From Borrelia hermsii DAH (lineage in GTDB: Bacteria > Spirochaetota > Spirochaetia > Borreliales > Borreliaceae), in the NCBI RefSeq assembly GCF_023035675.1, contig NZ_CP073136.1, forward strand, positions 806,001 to 870,000: a stretch of DNA of 64,000 bases, read 5' to 3'. Positions within the stretch are counted from its first letter, which is position 1, and every line of letters begins with the position of its first letter. The notes beneath the pieces were generated by a model, which had not been told where the DNA came from, did no database searches, and saw only the letters and a program-made list of their open reading frames with translations. The position numbers were made by a program, and so were the translations under genes. This document shows, in pieces, positions 26,842 through 35,388 of the stretch.

Positions 26842-26857
26842 TTAACAATATTGTTAA
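26842..26857. repeat. 16-bp perfect palindrome before nadD
   Basis: TTAACAATATTGTTAA reads the same on both strands. It lies 33 bp after the obgE stop and 43 bp before the nadD ATG. With no loop it cannot form a normal terminator hairpin, so a dimeric protein-binding site is the better reading; chance in AT-rich DNA is possible. Confidence 0.6.
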
Positions 26858-26899
26858 GGCTTTAATTAGTATATTGTCAGTATATAATATGGGAGGTTT

Positions 26900-27472
26900 A
26901 TGCGAATAGCAATATTGGGTGGCACTTATAATCCTGTTCATATTGGGCATATGTTTTTAGCAAAGGAGTTAGAGCATTTTCTAAATGTTGATAAAATATT
27001 ATTTATTCCTACTCATAAACCTGTTCATAAGCGTGTTGAAAATATTAGTGTTAAAGATAGAATCGCAATGCTTAAATTGGCAGTACAACATGAAAAGAAT
27101 ATGTTTATCGATGAATGCGATATAGTAAATGGCGGAATAACTTATACCGTTGATACTATTGCTTGTATTAAGAATAAATATGTTCATGATGATATCTATT
27201 TGGTAATCGGAGATGATCTTTTTGAGAGTTTTGATTCATGGAAAAATCCAGAAAAAATAGTTGAATCTGTTAATCTTGTAGTGGTTCACAGGATTTACAG
27301 CGAAAGACTCATTAGTAGATTTAAACATACTTATATTGATAATAGAATATTTCCTATCTCTTCCTCAGAGATTAGGCATAGGATTGAGCAAGGATTACCT
27401 GTCGATTATTTGCTTCCCTTTGATGTTTTGCGATATATTAAAAATAATAATTTATATGTTAAAGGTAAATAA
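26900..27472 (+). CDS. nadD: Nicotinate-nucleotide adenylyltransferase
   Basis: 190 residues. The opening [20 protein letters not shown] holds the GGTFNPxHxGH nucleotidyltransferase motif, and [13 protein letters not shown] the second ISSTxIR motif. It makes deamido-NAD from NaMN and ATP. A GGGAGG ribosome site precedes the ATG. The next gene starts at the base after its stop. Confidence 0.94.
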   Translation: MRIAILGGTYNPVHIGHMFLAKELEHFLNVDKILFIPTHKPVHKRVENISVKDRIAMLKLAVQHEKNMFIDECDIVNGGITYTVDTIACIKNKYVHDDIYLVIGDDLFESFDSWKNPEKIVESVNLVVVHRIYSERLISRFKHTYIDNRIFPISSSEIRHRIEQGLPVDYLLPFDVLRYIKNNNLYVKGK

Positions 27473-28657
27473 TTGAGAAAAGAGTTATTTTTTTTAGTTT
27501 TAATCATTTTAATAGTTTGTGGTATTGTAATTTTTTTTGTTGATAGTTCTAAAAGAGAGCAGATATATTTTGAATTAAATACTAAGAGTAATATTAGCTT
27601 TTTATTTCTTATAGAAGATGAGAGTGACAATCTTTTAAGTATGCAAGAGATTTTTATTAATATAAAAACAGGAAGTGTTGGCTTTTTAGATATTCCTGTT
27701 TATACAGGTTATGAGGATTTAAAGGGAAATGTTTCTTGGTTTGAAGACTTATATAAAAAGAATAGATTTGTTGAATTTTTATCTAAAGTATCCCGGCAGT
27801 TAAATCATGAACCTGATTATTATATTCGTTTTAAAAAGAATAATTTTGTGAAATTTATTGACTATCTTGGTGGAGTGCGACTTCTTGTTAAAAACCCTGT
27901 TAAAATATATAGTTTAGTACGTTCTATCTTAATACCTTCTGGTAATTCTGTTTTTGATGGAGATAAGTCTTATGATTATTTGAGTTATTTCAGAGATGTT
28001 GCTTCTTACGATGAAAGATCTGAGTTTTTTAAGGAATTTTTTAAAAAAATTTTAACACAATTTTCTGATTTTAAAGAGGAGTATGATTATTTCTCTAAAA
28101 TGTATTTCATGTTAGAGACTAATCTTTCTGAAACCGTATTTAAGTATATTCTTACTAATTATAAAATAAATAATGAGAGGCTTATTTTTATTAATATTAA
28201 GGGGCAAGAGGAGACATTTAAGGATAATGATGATAATTTAATAAAAGTTATTTTTCCTTATTATGGGGGAGCGGTTCTTAAAGAGTCGATAGAAAATTTA
28301 AATAGAGATTTAATGGGTGAAACTAGAAATGAAGAGGCAATTAGAGTTGTTGTTTTAAATGGTACTAAGACTGCTGGACTTGCAAAGAATGTAGCAGATA
28401 TTTTTAAATCTTTTAAATTTAAGGTTGTAAGGTTTGGTAATGCAGATAGGCATAATTATTCTCATACTTTAATAATAAATAATTCAGATAATTTGGAGAT
28501 TGCCATTAAGGTTGGAGATGTAATTAGATCAAGAACTATTAAACCAATTTCTGAGTTTCGTGTAGATACTTTGGGACTTGATATGCCTGATATGAGTCCT
28601 GATGTAATAATCATTTTGGGAGATGATTTTGATGGGAGATATGTTAAAAATAGATGA
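27473..28657 (+). CDS. Divergent LytR-CpsA-Psr-like protein with LytR_C domain
   Basis: 394 residues, TTG start. It has an N-terminal membrane anchor (about 5-24) and a long outer region. The C-terminal domain (IRVVVLNGTKTAGLAKNVADIFKSFKFKVVRFGNADR...) is a clear LytR_C domain. The central part has the spacing of an LCP domain (FLFLIED..., FLDIPVYTGYE) but lacks the arginine- and aspartate-rich catalytic motifs that bind the polyprenyl pyrophosphate, so ligase activity is doubtful. It lies between nadD and rsfS and overlaps rsfS. Confidence 0.72.
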   Translation: MRKELFFLVLIILIVCGIVIFFVDSSKREQIYFELNTKSNISFLFLIEDESDNLLSMQEIFINIKTGSVGFLDIPVYTGYEDLKGNVSWFEDLYKKNRFVEFLSKVSRQLNHEPDYYIRFKKNNFVKFIDYLGGVRLLVKNPVKIYSLVRSILIPSGNSVFDGDKSYDYLSYFRDVASYDERSEFFKEFFKKILTQFSDFKEEYDYFSKMYFMLETNLSETVFKYILTNYKINNERLIFINIKGQEETFKDNDDNLIKVIFPYYGGAVLKESIENLNRDLMGETRNEEAIRVVVLNGTKTAGLAKNVADIFKSFKFKVVRFGNADRHNYSHTLIINNSDNLEIAIKVGDVIRSRTIKPISEFRVDTLGLDMPDMSPDVIIILGDDFDGRYVKNR

Positions 28658-28982
28658 TATTAAGAAGCTATGCAAGATTATATCTGATTTTGGTGGAATT
28701 GATGTTTTAAGTATTGATGTTAGTTCTGTTTGTAATTGGGCTGATTTTTTTATTATTGTTTCATGTTCATCATTTAAGCAAATGGAAGCTTTGCATGCTG
28801 AAAGATTAGTGACATTCTTTAAAGAAAGGGATTTTAATTATTGTATTCAAGGTAAGGGATTTATTTATGATTGGACAATTATTTCATGTGAAGGTTTAGT
28901 TATACATTTGATGAGTGAAAAGGCCAGAGAATACTATGAGCTTGAAAAGATATGGGATAGGGGAGAAGTTATTTATCCTTGA
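28632..28982 (+). CDS. rsfS: Ribosomal silencing factor RsfS
   Basis: 116 residues from the ATG at 28632, which has GGGAG at 9 nt; nearby in-frame ATGs at 28623 and 28641 are also possible. IDVLSIDVSSVCNWADFFIIVSCSSFKQMEAL and the C-terminal W-x-I-x-S-C-E-G-L-V-I-H-L-M pattern match RsfS, which binds L14 and blocks subunit joining in starvation. The nadD-LytR-rsfS order is common. It overlaps the preceding gene by 26 bp. Confidence 0.9.
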   Translation: MGDMLKIDDIKKLCKIISDFGGIDVLSIDVSSVCNWADFFIIVSCSSFKQMEALHAERLVTFFKERDFNYCIQGKGFIYDWTIISCEGLVIHLMSEKAREYYELEKIWDRGEVIYP

Positions 28983-29023
28983 GAGTTATTTAATTAAAAA
29001 AAATAAAAATATCGCAAGAATTA

Positions 29024-29052
29024 TTTACAAAAAATTAAAAATATTCTAGATT
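29024..29052 (+). promoter_or_regulatory. Candidate spoVG promoter
   Basis: TTTACA (29024-29029), 17-nt spacer, TAGATT (29047-29052), with the spoVG GTG at 29082. The -35 matches 5 of 6 and the -10 matches 4 of 6. Confidence 0.5.
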
Positions 29053-29081
29053 TAAAATATGTATTTTAGGGAGGCCTAGGA

Positions 29082-29372
29082 GTGAATATTACAGACGTAA
29101 GAATTAGGAGAGTTGATAATAAAAATCCCGGTTCAAAGCTATTGGCATATGTTACGGTTACTTTTGATGATTGTTTAGTTTTGCATAATATCAGGGTTAT
29201 TAGGGGACAAAAAGGAGTTTTTATTGTTATGCCTAATAGAAGAACTAAGGTCGGAGAGTATAAGGACATTGTACATCCTATTAATCAAAGTTTTAGAGAG
29301 ATTTTGCAAAGTGCTATTTTTAAAGAGTATGTGAAGGAAAATCCTTCAAGTCTTGAACTTGAAATAGGCTAG
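29082..29372 (+). CDS. spoVG: SpoVG regulatory nucleic-acid-binding protein
   Basis: 96 residues, GTG start with GGGAGG upstream. [29 protein letters not shown] and [22 protein letters not shown] are highly conserved SpoVG blocks. In Borrelia and Staphylococcus, SpoVG binds DNA and RNA and regulates gene expression; the basic region near residues 65-75 is implicated in binding. It stands alone between rsfS and tRNA-Gln. Confidence 0.95.
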   Translation: MNITDVRIRRVDNKNPGSKLLAYVTVTFDDCLVLHNIRVIRGQKGVFIVMPNRRTKVGEYKDIVHPINQSFREILQSAIFKEYVKENPSSLELEIG

Positions 29373-29381
29373 GAAACATTA

Positions 29382-29410
29382 TTGACAAAGTGTATTGTAT
29401 TTTGTATCCT
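29382..29410 (+). promoter_or_regulatory. Promoter of tRNA-Gln
   Basis: Perfect TTGACA at 29382-29387, 17-nt spacer, TATCCT (4 of 6) at 29405-29410. The tRNA begins at 29436, leaving a leader of roughly 18 nt. It may also drive rplY and the genes after it, since no terminator is seen after the tRNA. Confidence 0.7.
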
Positions 29411-29435
29411 TTTGACTTATGGGTAATTAAGTATT

Positions 29436-29507
29436 TGGGACGTGGACAAGTGGTAAGTCACCTGGTTTTGGTCCAGGCATTCGAGGGTTCGAATCCTTCC
29501 GTCCCAG
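29436..29507 (+). tRNA. tRNA-Gln (anticodon TTG)
   Basis: 72 nt. The acceptor TGGGACG (29436-29442) pairs with CGTCCCA (29500-29506), with discriminator G at 29507. The anticodon stem CCTGG/CCAGG encloses TTTTGGT, so the anticodon is TTG (Gln). The T-arm is GAGGGTTCGAATCCTTC. CCA is not encoded. It lies 24 bp before the rplY start. Confidence 0.96.
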
Positions 29508-29530
29508 TATTTTATATTAGGAGTTTCATT

Positions 29531-30079
29531 GTGGATAGTAGTAGGATTTTAAGATATGAAGGTCGGTTAGATTTTGGTTCTTTGCGTGCCCGTAGAATAC
29601 GAGCAGAGTCTGAGATTCCAGCTGTTGTGTATGGAAAGGAAAGTGATGTTCTGCATATAAAAATTAAGAGTAGTGAGTTTAATAATAAGTTTGCAAAGTT
29701 TACAGATAATACTGTCTTGATTTTAAGTGACGGAAAAATTGAGAAATGTGTTTTCATTAAGGATGTGAGCGAAAATCTTACTAAAAGACTTATTTATCAT
29801 GTTGATTTTTATGAGGTTGATAAGACTAAGGATATTGAAAGAGATATTGCAATTAAATTTGTAGGAGCTTCTGTTGGTGTTAAGGAAGGTGGTACTTTAA
29901 GTGTGCTTCGAACTAAAATCAAGGTTAAGTCTTTGCCTTTAAATTTGCCAGAATTCGTTGAAGTAGATTTGACCCCTGTTAAGAAGGGAGATCAAGTAAC
30001 TTTTAAGGATATTGTACTTCCTGATAATGTTAAACTTTCTGAAGAGAATGAGAATTCAGTTGTTTTGCTTGTAAAATAG
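29531..30079 (+). CDS. rplY: 50S ribosomal protein L25/general stress protein CTC
   Basis: 182 residues from the GTG at 29531, which has AGGAG 7 nt upstream. The frame is open further back through the tRNA, but that part is not coding. The N-terminal L25 domain (YEGRLDFGSLRARRIRAESEIPAVVYGKE) is followed by the TL5/CTC C-terminal beta domain (PLNLPEFVEVDLTPVKKGDQVTFKDIVLPD). It binds 5S rRNA. The pth gene follows after 6 bp. Confidence 0.93.
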   Translation: MDSSRILRYEGRLDFGSLRARRIRAESEIPAVVYGKESDVLHIKIKSSEFNNKFAKFTDNTVLILSDGKIEKCVFIKDVSENLTKRLIYHVDFYEVDKTKDIERDIAIKFVGASVGVKEGGTLSVLRTKIKVKSLPLNLPEFVEVDLTPVKKGDQVTFKDIVLPDNVKLSEENENSVVLLVK

Positions 30080-30085
30080 AGAGTT

Positions 30086-30652
30086 ATGGATTTGTTAATA
30101 GTTGGCCTGGGTAATCCCGGGTCTAATTTTTTTCATACTAGACATAATGTTGGTTTTGAACTTGTAGATAACTTGGTTATAAAGAATGGTCTTTCTTTGA
30201 AAAAGGTAAAAAATTATGAATATTCTGATTTTAATTTTGAAAATAAACGGATAGTTTTAATTAAACCTTTAACTTATATGAATTTGAGTGGCAATATTTT
30301 TCCTTCTGTTTTTGCTAAGTTTTATATGAAAATAGCTAATCTGTTAGTTGTGGTTGATAATGTTGATTTGCCTTTGGGAAAGTGTAAACTTAGAAAGGTA
30401 GGGGGTACTTCTACTCATAATGGACTTCGTTCTATTTCTTTAAGCCTTGGAAGTACGAATTATGGTAGGCTTTATATTGGAGTTGGCAGTAACAATGAAT
30501 CTAGTCTTAGAGAGTTTGTTCTTGCAAAATTTAGAGGTAGTGAGCTTGAGCGTATTAAAAGTGTATTTGAGTTTTTAAGTGAAGAGATATTAGGCATTGA
30601 TGAGTCTAATTTTGAACATAAAGTTGCAACTATTAATTCTAGTAGTTTTTGA
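30086..30652 (+). CDS. pth: Peptidyl-tRNA hydrolase
   Basis: 188 residues. [26 protein letters not shown] contains the family's N and catalytic His (TRHN). [20 protein letters not shown] and [10 protein letters not shown] are further active-site blocks. It releases tRNA from stalled peptidyl-tRNA. Its stop overlaps the tilS start (TGATG). In many genomes pth follows rplY, as here. Confidence 0.95.
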
Positions 30653-31968
30653 TGTTTTGGAATGATATAGTAACAAAAATAGAAAGTTTTTACTTTAAAA
30701 ATTCTCTGCCCAAAGGAAAATCAATTGTTGCTTTTTCTGGAGGTGCAGATTCTACTACTTTGCTATTGGGTTTAAAGGAGTATTTAAATAATAATATTGT
30801 TGCATTTTATTTTGCGCATTACATAAGACCGGAGTTTGAACAAAATTTGGAAATAGAACACATAAAAAAGTTTTGTAATTTTCATAATATTACTTTTCAA
30901 ATAAAGAGGTGTAGTGTTGATATAAAGAGAGAGTCTAGTCAGCTTGGTATGTCAGTTGAGGAGTTGGCTAGAAAATATCGTTATAATGCTTTATTGGAAG
31001 CTCTTAAGGAAAATGAGGCTAGGTATATTGCTCTTGCTCATAATAAAAATGATCAATTTGAGACTTTAGTGATGAGATTTTTCCAGGGTTCGTTTTTGGA
31101 TGGATTTTCTGGTATTCCAATTATCAATGGCAATATTATTAGACCTTTACTTGAGGTATCAAGAGAGGAGATTGAACAATTTCTTTCTTTAAATAATATT
31201 GTTTACTTTGTTGATAGCACTAACCATGAAGATTTGTATTTAAGAAATAGAATTAGAAATAATCTTATGCCAGTTATCGGAAAAATTTTTAAGGGATATG
31301 AAAGGGGTTTGGAAAGAATATCTGATTTTTCAAGTGATCTTGTAGATTATTTTGATAAAAAGGATTTTCTCCCTTATAGTAAGGGTAATTATTATTATTC
31401 TTTTGATGCTATGACTTTTTTCAGTCTACCAAAATACTTGGTTTTTAGAAGTATTTTTAAGATTTTAAATTTGGAAGGCATTGTGTCAAATTTATCATAT
31501 GGAGCTCTAAATGAGATTTTTAGGGTAAATCCTGCTAATAAAAGAAGTAAAATTTTACTTAGAACCAATGAGTTTTTTTTAGAAAAGCGTCAAGATAAGG
31601 TTAACCTTATCTTTAGGAGAGATGAAGAGATGCATGAGCCTTTTGATTTTTTCTTAAGAGTTAATGAATATCATAGTTTATCTTTGGGTAAGATTTTGTT
31701 AAAATATTTGGAGTGTGAGGATAATTCTATACCAACATTGAGATGTTGTTCTTATGAGTTTAGGCATAGTTTTTTTAAAAATAAATTACAATCAAAGAGA
31801 TTCTTTTCTAAGTTTGTAAGATATAATCCACTTTATTTAATGTTGTTAGTGTTAAATGATAAGATAATTGGAATTATTGATTTAAATACTTTAAACTTAA
31901 TGTGGAGTGATAAGAGCATTATTAAAAAAATTAATATATCTTTGTTCGGAGGATTTTTAAAGGAATGA
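30652..31968 (+). CDS. tilS: tRNA(Ile)-lysidine synthase
   Basis: 438 residues from the ATG overlapping the pth stop. The PP-loop SGGADST is at 29-35, and ALAHNKNDQFETLVMRFFQGSFLDGFSGIP carries the second TilS block. FVDSTNHEDLYLRNRIRNNLMP also fits. It converts C34 to lysidine so that tRNA-Ile reads AUA, a codon used heavily in this AT-rich genome. The C-terminal part is weakly conserved. The stop overlaps the ftsH start. Confidence 0.93.
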   Translation: MFWNDIVTKIESFYFKNSLPKGKSIVAFSGGADSTTLLLGLKEYLNNNIVAFYFAHYIRPEFEQNLEIEHIKKFCNFHNITFQIKRCSVDIKRESSQLGMSVEELARKYRYNALLEALKENEARYIALAHNKNDQFETLVMRFFQGSFLDGFSGIPIINGNIIRPLLEVSREEIEQFLSLNNIVYFVDSTNHEDLYLRNRIRNNLMPVIGKIFKGYERGLERISDFSSDLVDYFDKKDFLPYSKGNYYYSFDAMTFFSLPKYLVFRSIFKILNLEGIVSNLSYGALNEIFRVNPANKRSKILLRTNEFFLEKRQDKVNLIFRRDEEMHEPFDFFLRVNEYHSLSLGKILLKYLECEDNSIPTLRCCSYEFRHSFFKNKLQSKRFFSKFVRYNPLYLMLLVLNDKIIGIIDLNTLNLMWSDKSIIKKINISLFGGFLKE

Positions 31969-33872
31969 ATATTAACAATAATAATTTGAATAATAATGGT
32001 AAATCTAATAATAAAAAGAAAAATAAGAATTGGATTTTGATTCTTGTTATAGTCTTCTTAATTTTAGCAATATTCATGTCTTATTTTATGCGGGGCGGAG
32101 AAAATTATAAGAACGTGCCTTATAGTACATTTCAAACTTATTTAGATAGTGGTTTAATTGAATCAGCTGTAATAATTGATAAAAGTCAAATTCAGTTTAT
32201 TGTCAAGAATTCAAATTTAGGAAAATCTTATTTCTCTACTAGTATTCCTTATTTTGATCTCAATCTGCTTTCTGAACTTAAGGCTAAGAGAGTTGAAGTA
32301 AGTTCTGGCAAGAGTCAATCATCTTTAATTGGTGTTATTCTTCAAACTTTACCATGGATATTATTTTTTGTTTTCTTCTTTTTTATATTTCGTCAAACTC
32401 AGGGTGGAGGAGGCAAGGTTTTTTCATTTGGAAAAAGCAATGCACAAAAGTATGAGGCAGGAAAGAATAAGGTTACCTTTAAAGATGTTGCTGGGCAGGA
32501 AGAAGCTAAGCAGGAACTTAGTGAAATAGTTGAATTCCTTAAGTATCCTAAAAAGTTTGAAAAGATAGGTGCAAGGATTCCAAAAGGGGTTCTTTTGGTT
32601 GGATCTCCTGGAACAGGAAAAACTTTGCTTGCCAAAGCTGTTGCAGGTGAGGCAGGTGTGAATTTTTTTCATATGTCAGGTTCTGATTTTGTTGAGATGT
32701 TTGTAGGGGTTGGAGCAAGTCGTGTTAGAGATTTGTTTGATAATGCAAGAAAAAATGTTCCTTGCATAATTTTTATTGATGAGCTTGATGCTGTTGGAAG
32801 AAGTCGTGGAGCTGGTCTTGGTGGTGGTCATGATGAGAGAGAGCAGACTCTTAATCAGTTGTTAGTTGAGATGGATGGTTTTGGAACATATACTAATGTA
32901 ATTGTGATGGCAGCAACAAATAGACCTGATGTTCTTGATTCTGCTTTGCTTAGACCTGGAAGGTTTGACAGGCAAGTAACAGTGACTCTTCCTGATATTA
33001 AAGAGAGAGAAGCAATACTTAATATACATGCTCAAAAGACTAAACTTTCAAAAGAAATTGACTTAAGAGTAATAGCAAGAGCTACTCCTGGTGTTAGTGG
33101 TGCTGATCTTGCAAATTTGATTAATGAGGGTGCTTTAATTGCTGCAAGGAATGATCAATCTGAGATTCTTATGCATGATTTGGAAGAAGCTAGAGATAAA
33201 ATATTAATGGGTGTTGCTAAGAAATCTATGACTATTACTGATAGACAGAAACTTGAAACAGCTTATCATGAAGCGGGACATGCGTTGCTTCATTATTATC
33301 TTGAATATGCTGATCCTTTACATAAAGTTACTATTATTCCTAGAGGTAGAGCTCTTGGAGTTGCTTTTTCTCTTCCTAGGGAGGATAGGCTTTCAATAAA
33401 TAAAAATCAGATTCTTGATAAGATTAAGATATGTTATGGCGGTTATGCTAGTGAGCAGATTAATTTAGGTTTTACTACAGCTGGTGTGCAGAATGATTTG
33501 ATGCAAGCTACTAATTTGGCAAAGAAAATGGTTACAGAGTGGGGTATGGGGGAAGATGTAGGCCCAATATTTTTGGTGGATGATGAATCGCCCATTTTCC
33601 TTCCAAAAGAATTTTCTAAAGCAAAAGCATATTCTGAGAATACTGCTGATAGAGTAGACAGAGAAGTTAAGAGAATTCTTGAAGGATGTTTAAAAGAAGC
33701 GTCAGATATTTTGATGAAACATAAAGATCAGTTAGTTAAACTTGCAAAAGCCTTAGTTGCAAGGGAGACTTTGACAGATAATGAAGTAAGAGAGCTTTTA
33801 GGATTTGAAATAATTGAGAGTGATCATGAAAAAAGTTTAAAAGAGCCTAAACTGGAGACAGTCAATGTATAA
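31965..33872 (+). CDS. ftsH: ATP-dependent zinc metalloprotease FtsH
   Basis: 635 residues. Membrane segments lie at about 23-41 and 121-143 around a small periplasmic domain. The AAA+ core has Walker A GSPGTGKT (213-220), Walker [12 protein letters not shown], and [14 protein letters not shown]. The M41 protease has HEAGH (435-439). The N-terminus is unusually rich in Asn and Lys before the first membrane segment. FtsH degrades membrane and soluble regulators. Its start overlaps tilS by 4 bp. Confidence 0.96.
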   Translation: MNINNNNLNNNGKSNNKKKNKNWILILVIVFLILAIFMSYFMRGGENYKNVPYSTFQTYLDSGLIESAVIIDKSQIQFIVKNSNLGKSYFSTSIPYFDLNLLSELKAKRVEVSSGKSQSSLIGVILQTLPWILFFVFFFFIFRQTQGGGGKVFSFGKSNAQKYEAGKNKVTFKDVAGQEEAKQELSEIVEFLKYPKKFEKIGARIPKGVLLVGSPGTGKTLLAKAVAGEAGVNFFHMSGSDFVEMFVGVGASRVRDLFDNARKNVPCIIFIDELDAVGRSRGAGLGGGHDEREQTLNQLLVEMDGFGTYTNVIVMAATNRPDVLDSALLRPGRFDRQVTVTLPDIKEREAILNIHAQKTKLSKEIDLRVIARATPGVSGADLANLINEGALIAARNDQSEILMHDLEEARDKILMGVAKKSMTITDRQKLETAYHEAGHALLHYYLEYADPLHKVTIIPRGRALGVAFSLPREDRLSINKNQILDKIKICYGGYASEQINLGFTTAGVQNDLMQATNLAKKMVTEWGMGEDVGPIFLVDDESPIFLPKEFSKAKAYSENTADRVDREVKRILEGCLKEASDILMKHKDQLVKLAKALVARETLTDNEVRELLGFEIIESDHEKSLKEPKLETVNV

Positions 33873-33893
33873 GTAAAATTTTTAAGGGGTCTT

Positions 33894-35372
33894 ATGGTTG
33901 TCTTAAAAATTATGTTTCTACTTTTATTTTTAGTAAACTTAGATGCTAAATTAAAAGAGAGAGACAAGGATATATCAGAAATTCTTTTTATTAAAGCTAA
34001 AAGTTTTGATGGTACTCAAAGAGGACTTGATATGATTTATGGTTCTCTTGAGTTTAGTTTAAAAAATTCAGATTCTCTTTATGAACTTTCATTGAGGAAT
34101 GATATTTCATTGTTAGATAGAATTTATTTGTTAAAGGCCGCAATAGATATCAATAATTTTGCGTTTGTAAAGCCTAGGGCTTTATATTATCAATATTTTT
34201 CATTGATTCTAAGTCAAAATGAGGATATTGATAAAAATAGGGAAATTATTGATATTTACGATAAACTAGACAGTGACTTGCAGAATGATAAAGACTTGAT
34301 TTACATGCGGCTTGAAGCTTCTAGTAGACTTGGAGATTTTAAGGGAAGTTTTAGTAAAGTGTTAGCAAATTCTTTTGCTGTGTATAGTGATGATTTAAGG
34401 TTTTTTAAATGGTTTTTAAAGGAAGATAAATTTTTTCCAAGTCTTTTTAGTAAACTTAAATTAAAAGAAGATTCTTTTTTCAATAGTAACAATATTGATT
34501 TTATTTTTAAAAATACAACGTTAAATGAACCTAATTCTGTTGCTTTATTTACTTTTTTAAAAAATAAGAGTAAGAAATTAAATGGTGTTCAGAGTATATA
34601 TTTACTTAAATATAAACTCTTAACACCTGATGAAGCTTATCTATTTTTTAAAGAATCTCCCCCTGAAATAATAGGTGAATATAAGATGTTTTATGATCTC
34701 TTAAGAGATCCTATTATACGAGATGAATTTTTAAGTCGTTATAAAAATTTGTCCGGTATGTATTTTGTGAATGATAAAAATAATGCTGCAGTATTTGAGA
34801 ATGGAGTTTTGGTAAGTTTTTTTTCAAAAATAGTGGACTATTCTACGGATGTAAACTTAGGTGAGAAGTATTTTAATAAGGTTGATTTTAAAGATAAAGT
34901 TCCTGTTCGTTATGAGAATGACTTGCTTGGTTATAAAGTTAGTTATTCTGTTTATCCTTATGTCAGTATGATTGAAGTTGACTACCCAGATAAAAAAAAT
35001 GTATATACTTTTGCTTTAAATTCTTTTCGGTATGAGATTTTTGATGGTTTTGGTTATAAATTTGATTATGTGGGCATTAATGAATTTTTAGTAGCCAATG
35101 TTCCAGAAATTTTTCTTCCTAGTATGTTAAGTTTAAATCCAAAACGAGTTTCTGTTTTAAATATTCAAAAAAGTTTAATAGAGAAAAAAACCTTTAACAA
35201 TTCTGATGTTATTGAAGTTAAGAATTATTCTTTTGGTGATCTGATTTCAGTTTATAGAAAGATTAATGGATCTAAGAAGTTTAATTATGTTGAAATTTAT
35301 GACAAAGGGGTTTTAAAAGTTAAGAGAGTTATTTTAGATGATAGTTTTGATATCTATCATAACGTTAATTAG
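33894..35372 (+). CDS. Secreted protein of unknown function
   Basis: 492 residues, with a hydrophobic N-terminus (VLKIMFLLLFLVNLDA), so probably exported to the periplasm. AAGGGG precedes the ATG. The first ~250 residues look helical with repeat-like spacing of LY..., possibly a divergent TPR or alpha solenoid. The remainder is rich in Tyr, Phe and Asp and looks like beta structure. I recognise no family. It sits between ftsH and an HtrA-like lipoprotein protease (16 bp gap), so envelope quality control is a reasonable guess. Confidence 0.75.
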   Translation: MVVLKIMFLLLFLVNLDAKLKERDKDISEILFIKAKSFDGTQRGLDMIYGSLEFSLKNSDSLYELSLRNDISLLDRIYLLKAAIDINNFAFVKPRALYYQYFSLILSQNEDIDKNREIIDIYDKLDSDLQNDKDLIYMRLEASSRLGDFKGSFSKVLANSFAVYSDDLRFFKWFLKEDKFFPSLFSKLKLKEDSFFNSNNIDFIFKNTTLNEPNSVALFTFLKNKSKKLNGVQSIYLLKYKLLTPDEAYLFFKESPPEIIGEYKMFYDLLRDPIIRDEFLSRYKNLSGMYFVNDKNNAAVFENGVLVSFFSKIVDYSTDVNLGEKYFNKVDFKDKVPVRYENDLLGYKVSYSVYPYVSMIEVDYPDKKNVYTFALNSFRYEIFDGFGYKFDYVGINEFLVANVPEIFLPSMLSLNPKRVSVLNIQKSLIEKKTFNNSDVIEVKNYSFGDLISVYRKINGSKKFNYVEIYDKGVLKVKRVILDDSFDIYHNVN

Positions 35373-35388
35373 CTTTTGAGAATTATTG

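Noticed and set aside
26883-26888. TATAAT just before nadD
   Set aside because: It lies only 12 nt before the ATG and has no -35 match at the right distance.
29390-29530. Open frame extending upstream of rplY through tRNA-Gln
   Set aside because: It crosses a complete tRNA gene; the GTG at 29531 has a proper ribosome site and starts the known L25 sequence.
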